The notes: generated from the letters alone by a model not told the origin. Shown: positions 36,218-46,092, numbered from the stretch's first letter. The stretch: 64,000 nucleotides of DNA from Firmicutes bacterium TM09-10 (GCA_003481005.1 QUKC01000017.1:10829-74828); one strand, 5' to 3'. Numbers and translations are program-made.

Positions 36218-37162
36218 ATGAAATTTATTAAGGATTATAAAGAAGGCGACAGAGTATTCGATATTTATCTGTGCAAGCATAAACAGTCTGCTGTGACGAA
36301 GAATGGTAAGCCGTATGAAACCGTCATCCTGCAGGATAAGACCGGCACGGTAGACGGCAAAATCTGGGATCCTAACAGTGCGGGCATCGATGATTTCGAC
36401 AGCCTGGATTATATTGAGGTCTATGGCGATGTAACCTGTTTTCAGGGCGCAAACCAGATCAATATCAAACGAATCCGTTTGTGCCGCGAGGGCGAATACG
36501 AACCTGCCAACTATCTTCCGGTCAGCAAAAAGGACATTTCCGTGATGTATCAGGAGCTGCTTTCCTATATCAACAGCATGGAAAACGAATGGCTCAAAAA
36601 GCTGATGGAGGCGTTCTTTGTAAAAGACGAGGCGTTTCTTACAAACTTCAAAAAATCTTCCGCAGCAAAAAGCGTACATCATGGATTTGTAGGCGGTCTG
36701 CTGGAGCACACCCTTGGCGTTGTGAAGCTGTGCGATTATTTTGCAAAATCCTATCCGATGTTAAAAAGGGATCTGCTTTTGGCTGCCGCGATGTGTCATG
36801 ATATCGGCAAGACAAAAGAAATTTCCCTTTTCCCGCAGAACGATTACACGGACGATGGACAGCTGCTTGGTCATATCGTAATCGGAACGGAGATGGTCAG
36901 CGACAAAATTCGGATGATCCCGGGCTTTCCGACTGTGCTTGCTTCGGAATTGAAACACTGCATTTTGGCGCACCACGGAGAATATGAATACGGTTCTCCC
37001 AAAAAGCCTGCCCTCATGGAAGCCATGGCGCTGAACCTGGCGGATAATGCAGATGCAAAGCTGGAAACCTTTACGGAGATTCTGGAGGGAACTTCTGAAA
37101 CCGGATGGCTGGGTTACAACCGGTTCTTTGAATCCAATCTGCGCATGACGCGGATGGACTAA
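36218..37162 (+). CDS. yhaM: 3'-5' exoribonuclease YhaM family
   Basis: A 314-aa protein with an N-terminal OB-fold (residues ~12-90, VFDIYLCKHKQSAVTKNGKP) and an HD domain: HGFVGGLLEHTLGVVKLCDY and AAMCHDIGKTKEIS hold the His/Asp metal ligands, followed by HCILAHHGEYEYGSP. YhaM/CbfA enzymes degrade RNA and ssDNA from the 3' end and need Mn. Start at 36218 has GAGG upstream. Length matches the family. Confidence 0.94.
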   Translation: MKFIKDYKEGDRVFDIYLCKHKQSAVTKNGKPYETVILQDKTGTVDGKIWDPNSAGIDDFDSLDYIEVYGDVTCFQGANQINIKRIRLCREGEYEPANYLPVSKKDISVMYQELLSYINSMENEWLKKLMEAFFVKDEAFLTNFKKSSAAKSVHHGFVGGLLEHTLGVVKLCDYFAKSYPMLKRDLLLAAAMCHDIGKTKEISLFPQNDYTDDGQLLGHIVIGTEMVSDKIRMIPGFPTVLASELKHCILAHHGEYEYGSPKKPALMEAMALNLADNADAKLETFTEILEGTSETGWLGYNRFFESNLRMTRMD

Positions 37163-37191
37163 GACGGCTCGGCCGAAGCATGGAGGATGAC

Positions 37192-38871
37192 GTGAATATA
37201 CAGAAAAATCAGATTTTTACAGTGAAAATTACAGATATGGGAACTGACGGAGAGGGCATCGGACATCTGGAGGATTCCGGTGCCCTTTCAGGCAATGGTT
37301 ATACGCTGTTTGTCAAGGACGCGGTTCTGGGCGATACGGTGCGTGCAAAAGTCGTAAAACCGAAAAAGGGATATGCCTTTGCGCGTCTGGAAGAAGTGCT
37401 GGAACCGTCGCCCGACCGCGTGGAGCCGGTCTGTGCGTATGCGAGACAGTGTGGCGGCTGTCAGCTGCAGGCGGTTTCTTATGAAAAGCAGCTCGCCTTT
37501 AAGGACCGCAAGGTCAAAAACAACCTGATCCGGATCGGCGGCTTTGCCCCGGATTTTGTAGAGGAAATTATGGAAGCTCCGATCGGGATGGAGCATCCGT
37601 TCCATTATCGCAACAAGGCACAGTTTCCGGTCGGAACGGACAAAAATGGTCGTTTGATTGCGGGCTTTTATGCCGGACGGACACACACGATTATAGAAAA
37701 CAGGGACTGTGCGCTCGGCGTTGCGGAAAACAAAATCGTTTTGGATATCGTGCTGGATTTTTGTACGGAAAAGAAAATTCCAGCATACGATGAAACGACA
37801 GGAAAGGGATTGCTGCGCCATGTCCTGATCCGTAAAGGTTTTTCAACAGGACAGATTATGGTTTGCCTGATTCTCAACGGCAGTTCGTTTGCGGCAGAGC
37901 AGGAGCTTGCGGACAGGCTGTTTGAAAAGGTGCCCGGAATGACCAGCTTTTCGGTCAATTCCAATACAGAGCGGACAAATGTGATTATGGGCAGTAAAAC
38001 CCGGACGATCCGCGGAAAAGACCGCATTGAGGACACGATCGGCGGGCTTGTTTTCACAATTTCGCCCCAGTCCTTTTATCAGGTCAATCCGGTTCAGACG
38101 GAAAATATTTACAGTCAGGCGCTTTCTTATGCAGGACTGACCGGAAATGAGACAGTCTGGGATCTTTACTGTGGAATCGGCACGATTTCCCTGTTCCTGG
38201 CGCGCCAGGCGAAGCAGGTCTACGGCGTGGAAATCGTCCCGCAGGCAATCGATGATGCGCGCCAGAATGCAGTGCGCAACGGCATCGACAATGCGAAATT
38301 TTATGTCGGAAAAGCGGAGGAGGTGCTGCCGCACTTATACGAAACAGAAGGAATTTTTGCGGACGTTATCGTTGTTGATCCTCCGCGCAAGGGCTGTGAC
38401 GAAGAGTGCCTCAATACCATTTTAAAAATGCGCCCGAAACGCCTGGTTTACGTCAGCTGCGATTCCGCAACGCTCGCCCGCGACTTAAAATATCTCTGCA
38501 GCCAGGGCTATGAGTTAAAATGCGGCAGGGCGTTTGACAATTTCCCGATGGGGGGACATGTGGAGACGGTAGTCTTGCTTTCCAAGGGTGAGGTCGACTC
38601 GAAAAAGATTCGGGTTGAGTTCTCTTTGGAAGATATGGATATGTCCGAATTTCAGGATGGGGCAACCTATCCGCAGATCAAGGAGTATGTGTTGGAGCAT
38701 ACCGGGTTAAAGGTGTCCAACCTCTATATCTCACAGATTAAACGAAAATGTGGGATTGGGGTTGGTAAGAACTATAATCTGCCGAAGTCCGAGGATTCCA
38801 GACAGCCCCAGTGTCCGCCGGAAAAAGAGAAAGCAATCCGAGAAGCATTCAAATATTTTGGGATGATCTAA
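37192..38871 (+). CDS. rlmD: 23S rRNA uracil-5-methyltransferase (RlmD/RlmCD type) with mobile-element C-terminal tail
   Basis: A 559-aa enzyme: N-terminal TRAM domain (FTVKITDMGTDGEGIGHL), 4Fe-4S cysteines in CAYARQCGGCQLQAVSY, and an S-adenosylmethionine methyltransferase core (TVWDLYCGIGTISLFLA, VVDPPRKGCDEECLN with the catalytic Cys in YVSCDSATLARDL). The usual length is about 455-460; here the core ends at VETVVLLS (residue ~457-464) and about 95 further residues follow (ATYPQIKEYVLEHTGLKVSN, SEDSRQPQCPPEKEKAIREA). I recognise this tail from Clostridial integrative elements inserted in this gene. The GTG at 37192 is chosen because GGAGG precedes it. Confidence 0.93.
   Translation: MNIQKNQIFTVKITDMGTDGEGIGHLEDSGALSGNGYTLFVKDAVLGDTVRAKVVKPKKGYAFARLEEVLEPSPDRVEPVCAYARQCGGCQLQAVSYEKQLAFKDRKVKNNLIRIGGFAPDFVEEIMEAPIGMEHPFHYRNKAQFPVGTDKNGRLIAGFYAGRTHTIIENRDCALGVAENKIVLDIVLDFCTEKKIPAYDETTGKGLLRHVLIRKGFSTGQIMVCLILNGSSFAAEQELADRLFEKVPGMTSFSVNSNTERTNVIMGSKTRTIRGKDRIEDTIGGLVFTISPQSFYQVNPVQTENIYSQALSYAGLTGNETVWDLYCGIGTISLFLARQAKQVYGVEIVPQAIDDARQNAVRNGIDNAKFYVGKAEEVLPHLYETEGIFADVIVVDPPRKGCDEECLNTILKMRPKRLVYVSCDSATLARDLKYLCSQGYELKCGRAFDNFPMGGHVETVVLLSKGEVDSKKIRVEFSLEDMDMSEFQDGATYPQIKEYVLEHTGLKVSNLYISQIKRKCGIGVGKNYNLPKSEDSRQPQCPPEKEKAIREAFKYFGMI
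38556..38582. other. Putative attL at the rlmD 3' end
   Basis: CATGTGGAGACGGTAGTCTT encodes HVETVV. The segment TGT-S-GAGAC-R-GT is shared with the end of the recombinase gene (about 53212-53223), differing at two of twelve positions. The RlmD tail begins immediately after. Short shared cores are typical for large serine recombinases. Confidence 0.5.
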
Positions 38872-38895
38872 CATCCAGCAAAGTGGAGGTTTCTT

Positions 38896-39141
38896 ATGGA
38901 TAGGTTGATTTCTTGTGAGTTCAACATGGATAATGCCTGTGTGGAACTGAAATTCTTAGATGGCAGTATGATTGCTATTGATACAATAGCCGTGGAGAAT
39001 GAGGTTTCCGACAATCTGTATCAGCGGTCAGAGCTGGACTATCTGATTTACAATGACCCGGTTGGATATGCAGACTTGATCTTGAACGGTGATCCCGAAA
39101 TTTATCTAAAAACTGTAACTGAATGTAAACCCTTAGATTAA
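38896..39141 (+). CDS. DUF6061-type small protein
   Basis: An 81-aa acidic protein (CEFNMDNACVELKFLDGSMI, YQRSELDYLIYNDPVGYADL) behind GGAGG. Proteins with this pattern occur right after the modified rlmD in Clostridial mobile elements. Function unknown. A strong terminator follows. Confidence 0.75.
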   Translation: MDRLISCEFNMDNACVELKFLDGSMIAIDTIAVENEVSDNLYQRSELDYLIYNDPVGYADLILNGDPEIYLKTVTECKPLD

Positions 39142-39147
39142 AACTCA

Positions 39148-39183
39148 GCCCTCTGCCTTTTCCTTGGCAGAGGGCCGTTTTTT
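39148..39183 (+). terminator. Strong terminator after DUF6061 gene
   Basis: A perfect 10-bp stem GCCCTCTGCC/GGCAGAGGGC (39148-39157, 39166-39175) followed by CG and six T. Confidence 0.92.
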
Positions 39184-39192
39184 GCTTAACAG

Positions 39193-41838
39193 TTATTGAG
39201 CATCCCTTAATTGCTCTACAACACTGCATTTCGCTGCGTTGTCATACATCATGCAGGGGATCAGCCACCCCAGCAGAAGAAATACCGGAATTGTCAGCAG
39301 GACAGGCAGAATGGTGAATCGATACTCAAAGAACCAGAACATACTTCCCAGCATTTTTCCTGCAAGAGGTCCCACCGCCAGCGACAGAATAAAGGCCGCC
39401 GATACGGAGGACATTGCGTAAAACAATCCCTCGTAGATCAGCATGGTTTTGAGCTGCCGGTTCGTCATTCCTACAGCCTGAAGCACAGCAAATTCACGGC
39501 GGCGGGAAAGAATACTGGTCATCATGGCGTTGAAGAAATTTAAGAGTCCCACCAGCCCGATGATAGCACAGAGGATACCACCTACCAGAAGGAACATCTG
39601 CCGGAACTGAGCAAACTCAGAGCGAGCCGTGGCCTTGCTTTCATACATCAAGGGTGAAAACTCACCGGCAGTGAGCTTCGATAGATATTGCTCTGCTTCG
39701 GCCTCGTCTGCGTCGTCTGCTGTGTCGAACAGGTAGAGCATCGGAATGGCCGCACCGCCGCTGTCCCTCTGTGCGGTATCCACAGACAAAACTGTCTCAT
39801 ATCCAATACCGCCATAACGATAACTCATGGAATACGGAAGCTCTACCAAGGCGCAGACCGTGTACTCTACATCTCTGGCTCCATACAGTTTTTCCTGAAA
39901 GTACTCCTCCGGTGTATCTTCGGTGCGGAGTTCCCCGGTGCGGCTGTCGATATATTTCACATCGTCCGCATAGGTGGCGGTGATCGTGTCTCCCACCTTG
40001 GGGTAGTATTCAGGATTGGGCAGATTACCGTAGTCATCTAAGGAAACCGCAATGGCAATAGCGTTATTGTTTGGCTCCAGCATAGGAGAAATATCTCCGT
40101 CGAACACTTGCAGCTTGTCAAACAGGCTGTTATCCAGAGCCTCGATTCTGGTATCTCCCATCACCATATCGCCCCGGTGCTCCATGCGGCTCATATGGCT
40201 GTCCAACTGCTCAGCACTTTCGTACCTTGCATAGTCCTGCCGCAGAGCATCCTCCGTCATCCAAAGATATACGGGTTTTCGCACAGCATATCCCGTGCCG
40301 GAAAGACTGGACTTTGTGTTTGCTGCGATCTCTTCGATCTGTTCCGGCGTGATGAATTCATCTGCCGGGTTGTAACGGAAATAGTCGGGCGTGCTGACGA
40401 TAAAATCGGCGCAGGTCATGAAGGATACATACTTCTCCATGCTGAAGCCGCCCACAAAGGCACACAGTGCATTGAACAGCGTCACCGACAGTGCCAGAGA
40501 CACCACCACCAGCACCGTCTTTTTTTTGTTTCGTCCCAGATTGGCAAAGGCCATCTGATGGAGCTTCGCTCCCCGGGTGCTGCGCTGTTTTTTCTTGGTC
40601 TGCATCGCATCTGTATATTTGGTAGCCTCCACCGGAGAAACCCTGGCTGCCATTTTCCCGGGCTTGGAGCAGGACAAAAGCACCGTCAGCAGGGCAAACA
40701 GCACGGAGCCAACAAAGATCACAGGCGAAGTGCTGATGGTGGTGATGCCTGCATCCAACTGGGTGGAGCGCAAGACAACAGGCACCAGAACAGCGCCAAT
40801 GCCATAGCCCAACAGCAGCCCTGCCGGAATGCCGATCAGACAAAGCAGAAGTGCCTGCTGGCGAATGATGCGTTTGAGCTGCCGGGGCGTTGTGCCAATG
40901 GTTTTCAGAAGCCCGTAAAACCGGATATCCCCCGCAACAGAGATCTGGAAAATGTTATAGATGATAAGATACCCGGTGAAAATCACCAGCAGCAAAAAAG
41001 CTGCTATGGCGATCACAAGTTCCGGATCGAGCTGCGACTCCAACTGGGATGAGGTATATCCCCAGTTGACGCCGATCCGGACGCTGTTGGGATCGGTATA
41101 GCTGTCCCATGTGTAGCCGAGATCGGTATCCACCTGCTCCATCTGCCCTTGAATGTTTGTACTGGAAGCCATCATGACATTCAGGTCAGTGCGGAAGGGC
41201 TGTAAACCTGTTTTCACTGCCTGCGCTTCGATATCATCTGCGTAATCACGGCTGATGTTGATGTAATGAACAGGCATTAGTTCATCATAGTCCCAATAGC
41301 CCACCAGCGTAAAGGTATCTGTTACAGTAAAGGCGGTTTGATCCTTGTCCGTGATGGAATAGGAAATCGTGACCTCTGCGCCCAGTTCCGGCGTCACGCC
41401 AAGCAGCTGCAACGCTGCCGTATCCATGGTCACCTCTTTGCCGCTTTCGGGCATCCGTCCGGTAGTAGGGGTGGCATAGCTCCATTTGGTGCAGTTGGCA
41501 TCCATGTAGCTGATCTCTGCCGGCGTTTTGGAAAAGACACCATCCGCAGTGATGCCGATCACCTTCCGTGCCCCCGCAGACTTTACCTTCGGGTGGGCGG
41601 CGATACGTTCCGCCTGCTCGGGGGAAACATCCTTAAAGGTGCCGTGTGCATAGCCGCCTACCTGCCGAAACTGGTAGGTTTCATAGCTGGCGTTCAACGA
41701 CAAGACAATGGTGAACATGGACGTAAATAGCAGCGTTGTTAGCGCAATGGCAAAAATGGCGATCAGATTGCGGCGGCGGTTCGCATAAAGAGATTTTAAG
41801 CTGAGCTTCCGAATACATTTTCTGTTTTTGACATTCAT
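39193..41838 (-). CDS. FtsX/MacB-type ABC transporter permease
   Basis: An 881-aa permease with an N-terminal helix (~26-48), a large extracellular domain, three-helix FtsX module (~285-415; VIAIAAFLLLVIFTGYLIIY), a second N-terminal-like helix (~440-465), another extracellular domain and a final FtsX module (~755-865; LLVGGILCAIIGLVGLLNFF). GGAGG lies eight bases before the ATG at 41838. With the next ATPase it forms a type VII ABC system, commonly exporting or removing antimicrobial peptides and lipids rather than acting as a classical transporter. Confidence 0.93.
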   Translation of the reverse strand: MNVKNRKCIRKLSLKSLYANRRRNLIAIFAIALTTLLFTSMFTIVLSLNASYETYQFRQVGGYAHGTFKDVSPEQAERIAAHPKVKSAGARKVIGITADGVFSKTPAEISYMDANCTKWSYATPTTGRMPESGKEVTMDTAALQLLGVTPELGAEVTISYSITDKDQTAFTVTDTFTLVGYWDYDELMPVHYINISRDYADDIEAQAVKTGLQPFRTDLNVMMASSTNIQGQMEQVDTDLGYTWDSYTDPNSVRIGVNWGYTSSQLESQLDPELVIAIAAFLLLVIFTGYLIIYNIFQISVAGDIRFYGLLKTIGTTPRQLKRIIRQQALLLCLIGIPAGLLLGYGIGAVLVPVVLRSTQLDAGITTISTSPVIFVGSVLFALLTVLLSCSKPGKMAARVSPVEATKYTDAMQTKKKQRSTRGAKLHQMAFANLGRNKKKTVLVVVSLALSVTLFNALCAFVGGFSMEKYVSFMTCADFIVSTPDYFRYNPADEFITPEQIEEIAANTKSSLSGTGYAVRKPVYLWMTEDALRQDYARYESAEQLDSHMSRMEHRGDMVMGDTRIEALDNSLFDKLQVFDGDISPMLEPNNNAIAIAVSLDDYGNLPNPEYYPKVGDTITATYADDVKYIDSRTGELRTEDTPEEYFQEKLYGARDVEYTVCALVELPYSMSYRYGGIGYETVLSVDTAQRDSGGAAIPMLYLFDTADDADEAEAEQYLSKLTAGEFSPLMYESKATARSEFAQFRQMFLLVGGILCAIIGLVGLLNFFNAMMTSILSRRREFAVLQAVGMTNRQLKTMLIYEGLFYAMSSVSAAFILSLAVGPLAGKMLGSMFWFFEYRFTILPVLLTIPVFLLLGWLIPCMMYDNAAKCSVVEQLRDAQ

Positions 41839-41853
41839 CGTAGCCACCTCCCG

Positions 41854-42525
41854 TTAGTTCTGGGAGACGATCCGACCATCTTCGATACGGATAATGCGGT
41901 CTGCCATCTGCGCAATTTCTTCGTTGTGAGTGATCATTACGATTGTCTGGGCGAACTTTTGACTGGTGACTTTCAAAAGGCTCAATACATCCTGGCTGGT
42001 TTTGGAATCCAGATTGCCGGTGGGTTCATCTGCCAGAATGATAGCGGGTGCTGCCGCCAGCGCACGGGCAATGGCTACTCGCTGCTGTTGACCGCCTGAG
42101 AGCTGATTGGGCAGCGCATCCAGACGATCATCCAGCCCAAGTGTCTGTACAATCTGCTGTACGAAATCCTTGTTGACCTTGCCACCGTCCAGCTCAATGG
42201 GTAGAACGATATTTTCATACACATTCAGCACCGGAACAAGATTATATGCTTGGAACACAAAGCCGATTTTCCTGCGGCGGAAGATGGTCAGCGCTTCCTC
42301 CTTCAGGGAGAAAATATCCTGTCCGTCCACCATGACCGTGCCACTTGTAGGGCGATCCAGCCCGCCCAGCATGTGCAGCAGCGTGGATTTGCCGGAGCCG
42401 GATGTGCCGACAATTGCAACAAATTCGCCCTTCTTTACACTTAAATCAACTCCATCCAACGCATGAACTGCGTTATTGCCGGAGCCATAAATCTTTTTCA
42501 GGTCTTTTGCCTGTAAAACATCCAT
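41854..42525 (-). CDS. ABC transporter ATPase (MacB/LolD type)
   Basis: A 223-aa ATPase with [20 protein letters not shown] (Walker A), Q-loop in [18 protein letters not shown], signature [18 protein letters not shown], Walker [13 protein letters not shown] and H-loop [15 protein letters not shown]. The start at 42525 has GGAGG before it; an in-frame upstream extension reaches into the hairpin region and is rejected. The permease starts 15 bases downstream. Confidence 0.95.
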   Translation of the reverse strand: MDVLQAKDLKKIYGSGNNAVHALDGVDLSVKKGEFVAIVGTSGSGKSTLLHMLGGLDRPTSGTVMVDGQDIFSLKEEALTIFRRRKIGFVFQAYNLVPVLNVYENIVLPIELDGGKVNKDFVQQIVQTLGLDDRLDALPNQLSGGQQQRVAIARALAAAPAIILADEPTGNLDSKTSQDVLSLLKVTSQKFAQTIVMITHNEEIAQMADRIIRIEDGRIVSQN

Positions 42526-42550
42526 AAATGAGTACCTCCATGAAAAAATC

Positions 42551-42589
42551 TGTATGTATGAAAGGAAATCATCCTTTGATACATACAGA
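42551..42589 (-). promoter_or_regulatory. Long palindrome between kinase and ABC genes
   Basis: CTGTATGTAT (42551-42560) pairs perfectly with ATACATACAG (42580-42589), and the inner GAAAGGA/TCCTTTG pair nearly perfectly, giving a 17-bp stem. On the minus strand the hairpin is followed by ATTTTTTC and then the GGAGG site of the ATPase, so it could be a terminator/attenuator or an operator for the adjacent response regulator. Confidence 0.6.
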
Positions 42590-42660
42590 TTATCGCATAG
42601 GAATCTTTCCACATTCTTTCCGGCGGAAAATGAAATCTAACAGTTTTGATAGAATTGTTG

Positions 42661-43560
42661 TTATTTCGGCAGAAATATGGAAAACGTACTTCCTTTTCCC
42701 GGAACGGAAGCAATCTTGATATAACCTCCCTCGCCGGATATGATCTGTCGGGCAAGGTATAAGCCGATGCCGACCCCTTCCTGCTCCTGAACCGCCTTTG
42801 AGCGGTAAAAGCGAGCAAATATCTTCGCTTGCTCAGTTTCCGGTATGCCTGAACCGGTATCCGATATATCGATCCTTGCAAACATTTCGTAACTTACGGC
42901 AGAAATCCTGATTGTGCCATGCTCTGTATATTTGATGGCATTGTCTACGATATTCGCCAGCGCTTCCGCTGTCCATTTGAAGTCGAATACAGCAAAAGCA
43001 TCGGTATCCTGCAGTCGCAAAGACAATCCTTTTTCAGAAGCCTTGGCGGCATATTGTTCTACTACGCTTTCAAGCAGCGGCTGTAGCGCTGCTTGCTGAG
43101 GGGTGAGTGAAATGATCCCATTTTCCAGTCTGGAAAGCTTTACGAGAGAATCGATCAAAAATCGCAGCTTTTCCGATTGTTTGTACAGCGCCTCCACATT
43201 TGCCTTCGCCGATGCAGGCAGAGTTTCCTCCTTCAGAAGCTCGCTGTATAACAGCAGGTTTGCAATCGGCGTTTTTGTCTGGTGCGAGATGTCCGCAATC
43301 AAGGTTTTGATTTTGTCTTTTTCCTGCGCTACATTTCGAGAAGATGCTTCTGCTGCGGAAAGATAGTGTGCAAACTTTGTTTCCAAAGCAGACAGCCGGC
43401 TTTCGTCAAAATTGGTTTCAGAAAAGGAGCCGGTCATGGCAGCGTCCAGCATCCTTTCGATTTCTTCCATCGTTTTTCTGGTCTTTCTCCGCTCCCATAA
43501 CACAATAGCTGCCGCCGCCAGAAAACACAGCAGTATGATCACAATACCGGTTTTATTCAT
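42661..43560 (-). CDS. Sensor histidine kinase of the ABC transporter locus
   Basis: A 299-aa kinase with a single N-terminal helix (~4-20) and a very short extracellular part, typical of intramembrane-type kinases that sense through an ABC transporter. HisKA holds LIADISHQTKTPIANLLLYS (phospho-His) and the ATPase domain has NIVDNAIKYTEHGT, ISDTGSGIPE, FARFYRSK and GVGIGLYLARQI. Its start overlaps the response regulator's end by eight bases. Confidence 0.93.
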   Translation of the reverse strand: MNKTGIVIILLCFLAAAAIVLWERRKTRKTMEEIERMLDAAMTGSFSETNFDESRLSALETKFAHYLSAAEASSRNVAQEKDKIKTLIADISHQTKTPIANLLLYSELLKEETLPASAKANVEALYKQSEKLRFLIDSLVKLSRLENGIISLTPQQAALQPLLESVVEQYAAKASEKGLSLRLQDTDAFAVFDFKWTAEALANIVDNAIKYTEHGTIRISAVSYEMFARIDISDTGSGIPETEQAKIFARFYRSKAVQEQEGVGIGLYLARQIISGEGGYIKIASVPGKGSTFSIFLPK

Positions 43561-44230
43561 CTTTTGTCACCCAGCTATAACCGATTCCATAGACGGTTTT
43601 AATGTATTTCTGTGCACCAAGCTTATCCCTCAGACGCTTGATCGTAACAGACAAAGCATTTTTATCCACATATTCTGCGCCATCTGTCCAGATCCGGTCG
43701 ACAAGGTCTCCACGGGTCATGGTTCGACCACGATTTTCAACAAGCAGACGCAGTAATTTTTGTTCTGTTTTGCTCAATTCCACTTTTGAATCTCCCACAT
43801 AAAAGGTCATAGCCTCAAAGTCAAAGTGAAATAGATCCATATGGAACGGCGCATTTTTATGGTTTGACGCTTGCTTTCGCAGTTGGGTATTCACCCTTGC
43901 CCGCAAAACCGAAAGAGAAAAGGGCTTGGTAATGTAATCATCAGCGCCCCTCTCCAGTCCGTCTACGATGTCCAGATCGGTGTCATTGGCAGTCAGCAGA
44001 ATAACAGGAATATAGGGTGTGTTTTCCTTGACCTCCCGGAGCAGCTCGAGCCCGCTGCCATCCGGCAGATTGATATCCAGCAGGATCAGGGATACACTCC
44101 CGCAAAGCAATTGTTCTCTTGCCGCTTTTAGATCATGGCAGGATATAATCTGACGGCCATCTGCTTTCAGCGCTTTGCATAAGCCTTGATTCAAACCGAT
44201 ATCATCTTCAATAATCAATAATTGTTCCAT
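43553..44230 (-). CDS. OmpR-family response regulator of the ABC transporter locus
   Basis: A 225-aa regulator: LLIIEDDIGLNQGLCKAL, phospho-Asp in LILLDINLPDGSGLEL, Lys in DYITKPFSLSVLRARV; winged helix with SKTEQKLLRLLVENRGRTMT and NALSVTIKRLRDKLG. AAGGAG precedes the ATG at 44230. It likely controls the adjacent ABC genes in response to a peptide or antibiotic. Confidence 0.94.
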   Translation of the reverse strand: MEQLLIIEDDIGLNQGLCKALKADGRQIISCHDLKAAREQLLCGSVSLILLDINLPDGSGLELLREVKENTPYIPVILLTANDTDLDIVDGLERGADDYITKPFSLSVLRARVNTQLRKQASNHKNAPFHMDLFHFDFEAMTFYVGDSKVELSKTEQKLLRLLVENRGRTMTRGDLVDRIWTDGAEYVDKNALSVTIKRLRDKLGAQKYIKTVYGIGYSWVTKDE

Positions 44231-44246
44231 GTATCTCACTCCTTCG

Positions 44247-45419
44247 TTATTCAAATGCCACCATCGTTTCCTTGGGCAATTTTTCGTTCTCACAGTTCAG
44301 AAGATAGGCTACGGCCTTGTTCGCAAAGCGGTTGGTTTTTATCGTATCCCAATCGGCAAGGCGAATAATCTCTGCCGTACCATTCTCAAAATCAAATGAA
44401 ATCTCGCCCCATTCGCCGTCGCAGTCTGCCTGATATTCGTAGATTGCGGCGGCGATTTTCTTTTTTCGCTTGATCTTGGATTTCTGTTTTAGCCGGACTG
44501 CATGGATTGCGCCCTCGGCAACCAACAATTCCGTCAACTTGTCCACTGCTTTTCGGTAGGCTCGTTCTGCACCGCTGGCTGTACTGCCCTCAAACATAAC
44601 CGCCAGTTCTTCAAAGGTGGGGCGGTTCTTCCATGAGCCAACTCGCCCACAGGTCATGCAAATTGCTAACCGTTTTTCGAGCAAGGTCTGTTCCCGGTAA
44701 TTCAGTTTCTCAAATGCCCGCTGCACCTTTTCTGCCTGTATGCCGTTCCAGAGGATATCGGTATAGTTCCAGCTATCGTCAAGGGCTACATCCTCGCCTG
44801 TTTCTTCGCCGTCCTCGTCTGTGACATAGAAAGGCTGCTGATTGCGGATTCCACGGACAACTTTCAGATATTCTTCCGCAAGGGCAAGATCGCAGTTGTA
44901 TTTCTTGGAAAATTCGTTGACCGCATCCTTGGTATTGTGGTACAGCCAAGCCATTGACCGCACCATTTTGTAATTGGTCAGAGAGGACACCGACCATTTT
45001 TCTTCGCCCATGCGAAAACGGAGCATAGCATCCCGGATGAACGGGAAAATGTATGTAGCATACTCTGCACCCTTGGCAAGGTCATAGTCCATCAGCTTTT
45101 GGAGCATTTGCTCCCGGCAGGAGAGCTTTATATCTATAAATCGGTCTGTGTCATACAGATCGCCGCCATCCACACCGAGAAAGTCTTTGATGCGCTTGTT
45201 AAGCTGCGGCTCGTAGTGGTGTAGGAAGAATGAGAAATATATCAAATTCTTTTCCTGCAAGGCAGACAGGATATATTCGTTCAGATTGCCCACCGCTGGA
45301 GGCTCCGGTTCCAGTTGAAAGATGCGCTCTGCCGCATAAGGAATGATGCCGTCACCGTGCGGATTGACAGCGTGTTTTGGTATGTATCCGGTCATGTCCC
45401 ATGAAAAATCACTCAGCAT
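44247..45419 (-). CDS. Sigma-70-like/HTH accessory protein of mobile elements
   Basis: A 390-aa protein with a region (~230-310) resembling sigma factor region 4: YREQTLLEKRLAICMTCGRV, PTFEELAVMFEGSTASGAER, AYRKAVDKLTELLV. The rest has no recognised domain. Proteins of this kind occur in Clostridial mobilisable elements. GGGAGG precedes the ATG. It could regulate element genes. Confidence 0.65.
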   Translation of the reverse strand: MLSDFSWDMTGYIPKHAVNPHGDGIIPYAAERIFQLEPEPPAVGNLNEYILSALQEKNLIYFSFFLHHYEPQLNKRIKDFLGVDGGDLYDTDRFIDIKLSCREQMLQKLMDYDLAKGAEYATYIFPFIRDAMLRFRMGEEKWSVSSLTNYKMVRSMAWLYHNTKDAVNEFSKKYNCDLALAEEYLKVVRGIRNQQPFYVTDEDGEETGEDVALDDSWNYTDILWNGIQAEKVQRAFEKLNYREQTLLEKRLAICMTCGRVGSWKNRPTFEELAVMFEGSTASGAERAYRKAVDKLTELLVAEGAIHAVRLKQKSKIKRKKKIAAAIYEYQADCDGEWGEISFDFENGTAEIIRLADWDTIKTNRFANKAVAYLLNCENEKLPKETMVAFE

Positions 45420-45453
45420 AGCGCACCTCCCTTCTCATTTCTATAAGAATCCC

Positions 45454-46080
45454 TTAAGACATTCTTTCATAAAAAGCATGAAGTATTTCTGCCAATTCCT
45501 GCGGTGATTCAATATTAACTTCATGTCCGGCACCAATAATCGTTTTTAATTCCACGTTCTTAAGCAATTCTGCCAATTCAATAGAAGCATTTTTATTCGC
45601 AGTATCTTTCTCGCCATATAACAATAGTGTAGGGCATGATATTTTGTGCAGAGAGTTGTTAAAGTCCAACTCCATCATGGTTTCGCATAGAAGTAAGAAA
45701 TCAGCTTTTCTAAATCCCATTTGTTGAAACATGGATTTAGGCATAAATCTAAAGAGAAGATTTTGAAATTTCAGAAGCTTCTTGGGCATTTTATATTGTG
45801 TGGCGATAAGCACCAAGGAGCGAACTTTTTTCGGATATTGTATAGCATAGTTCAGAGCTAATACGCCCCCAAGCGATAAACCGCACAAATCAATAGGCTC
45901 ATCATATTGATTGCAGTAATCTGAAAATGCAGCATATAGATTATCATAGGTCACTTCTTTGCTATGAACTAAATCAGGAAGATTCGGACACAAGCTGTAA
46001 TCAGTAGTTTGCAAAATATCTATTGTTTTTGTCCAACTGTCAGATGTTTGTCCTAATCCATGCACATATATTTGTTTCAT
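45454..46080 (-). CDS. Alpha/beta hydrolase
   Basis: A 208-aa hydrolase. Oxyanion region VHGLGQTSDSWTKTI at the start; nucleophile elbow LCGLSLGGVLALNYA (Ser), acid in LLYGEKDTANK and His in IGAGHEVNIESPQEL. A lipase, esterase or peptide hydrolase; substrate unknown. It appears to be cargo within the element. Confidence 0.92.
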   Translation of the reverse strand: MKQIYVHGLGQTSDSWTKTIDILQTTDYSLCPNLPDLVHSKEVTYDNLYAAFSDYCNQYDEPIDLCGLSLGGVLALNYAIQYPKKVRSLVLIATQYKMPKKLLKFQNLLFRFMPKSMFQQMGFRKADFLLLCETMMELDFNNSLHKISCPTLLLYGEKDTANKNASIELAELLKNVELKTIIGAGHEVNIESPQELAEILHAFYERMS

Positions 46081-46092
46081 ATTGTTCCCCCA

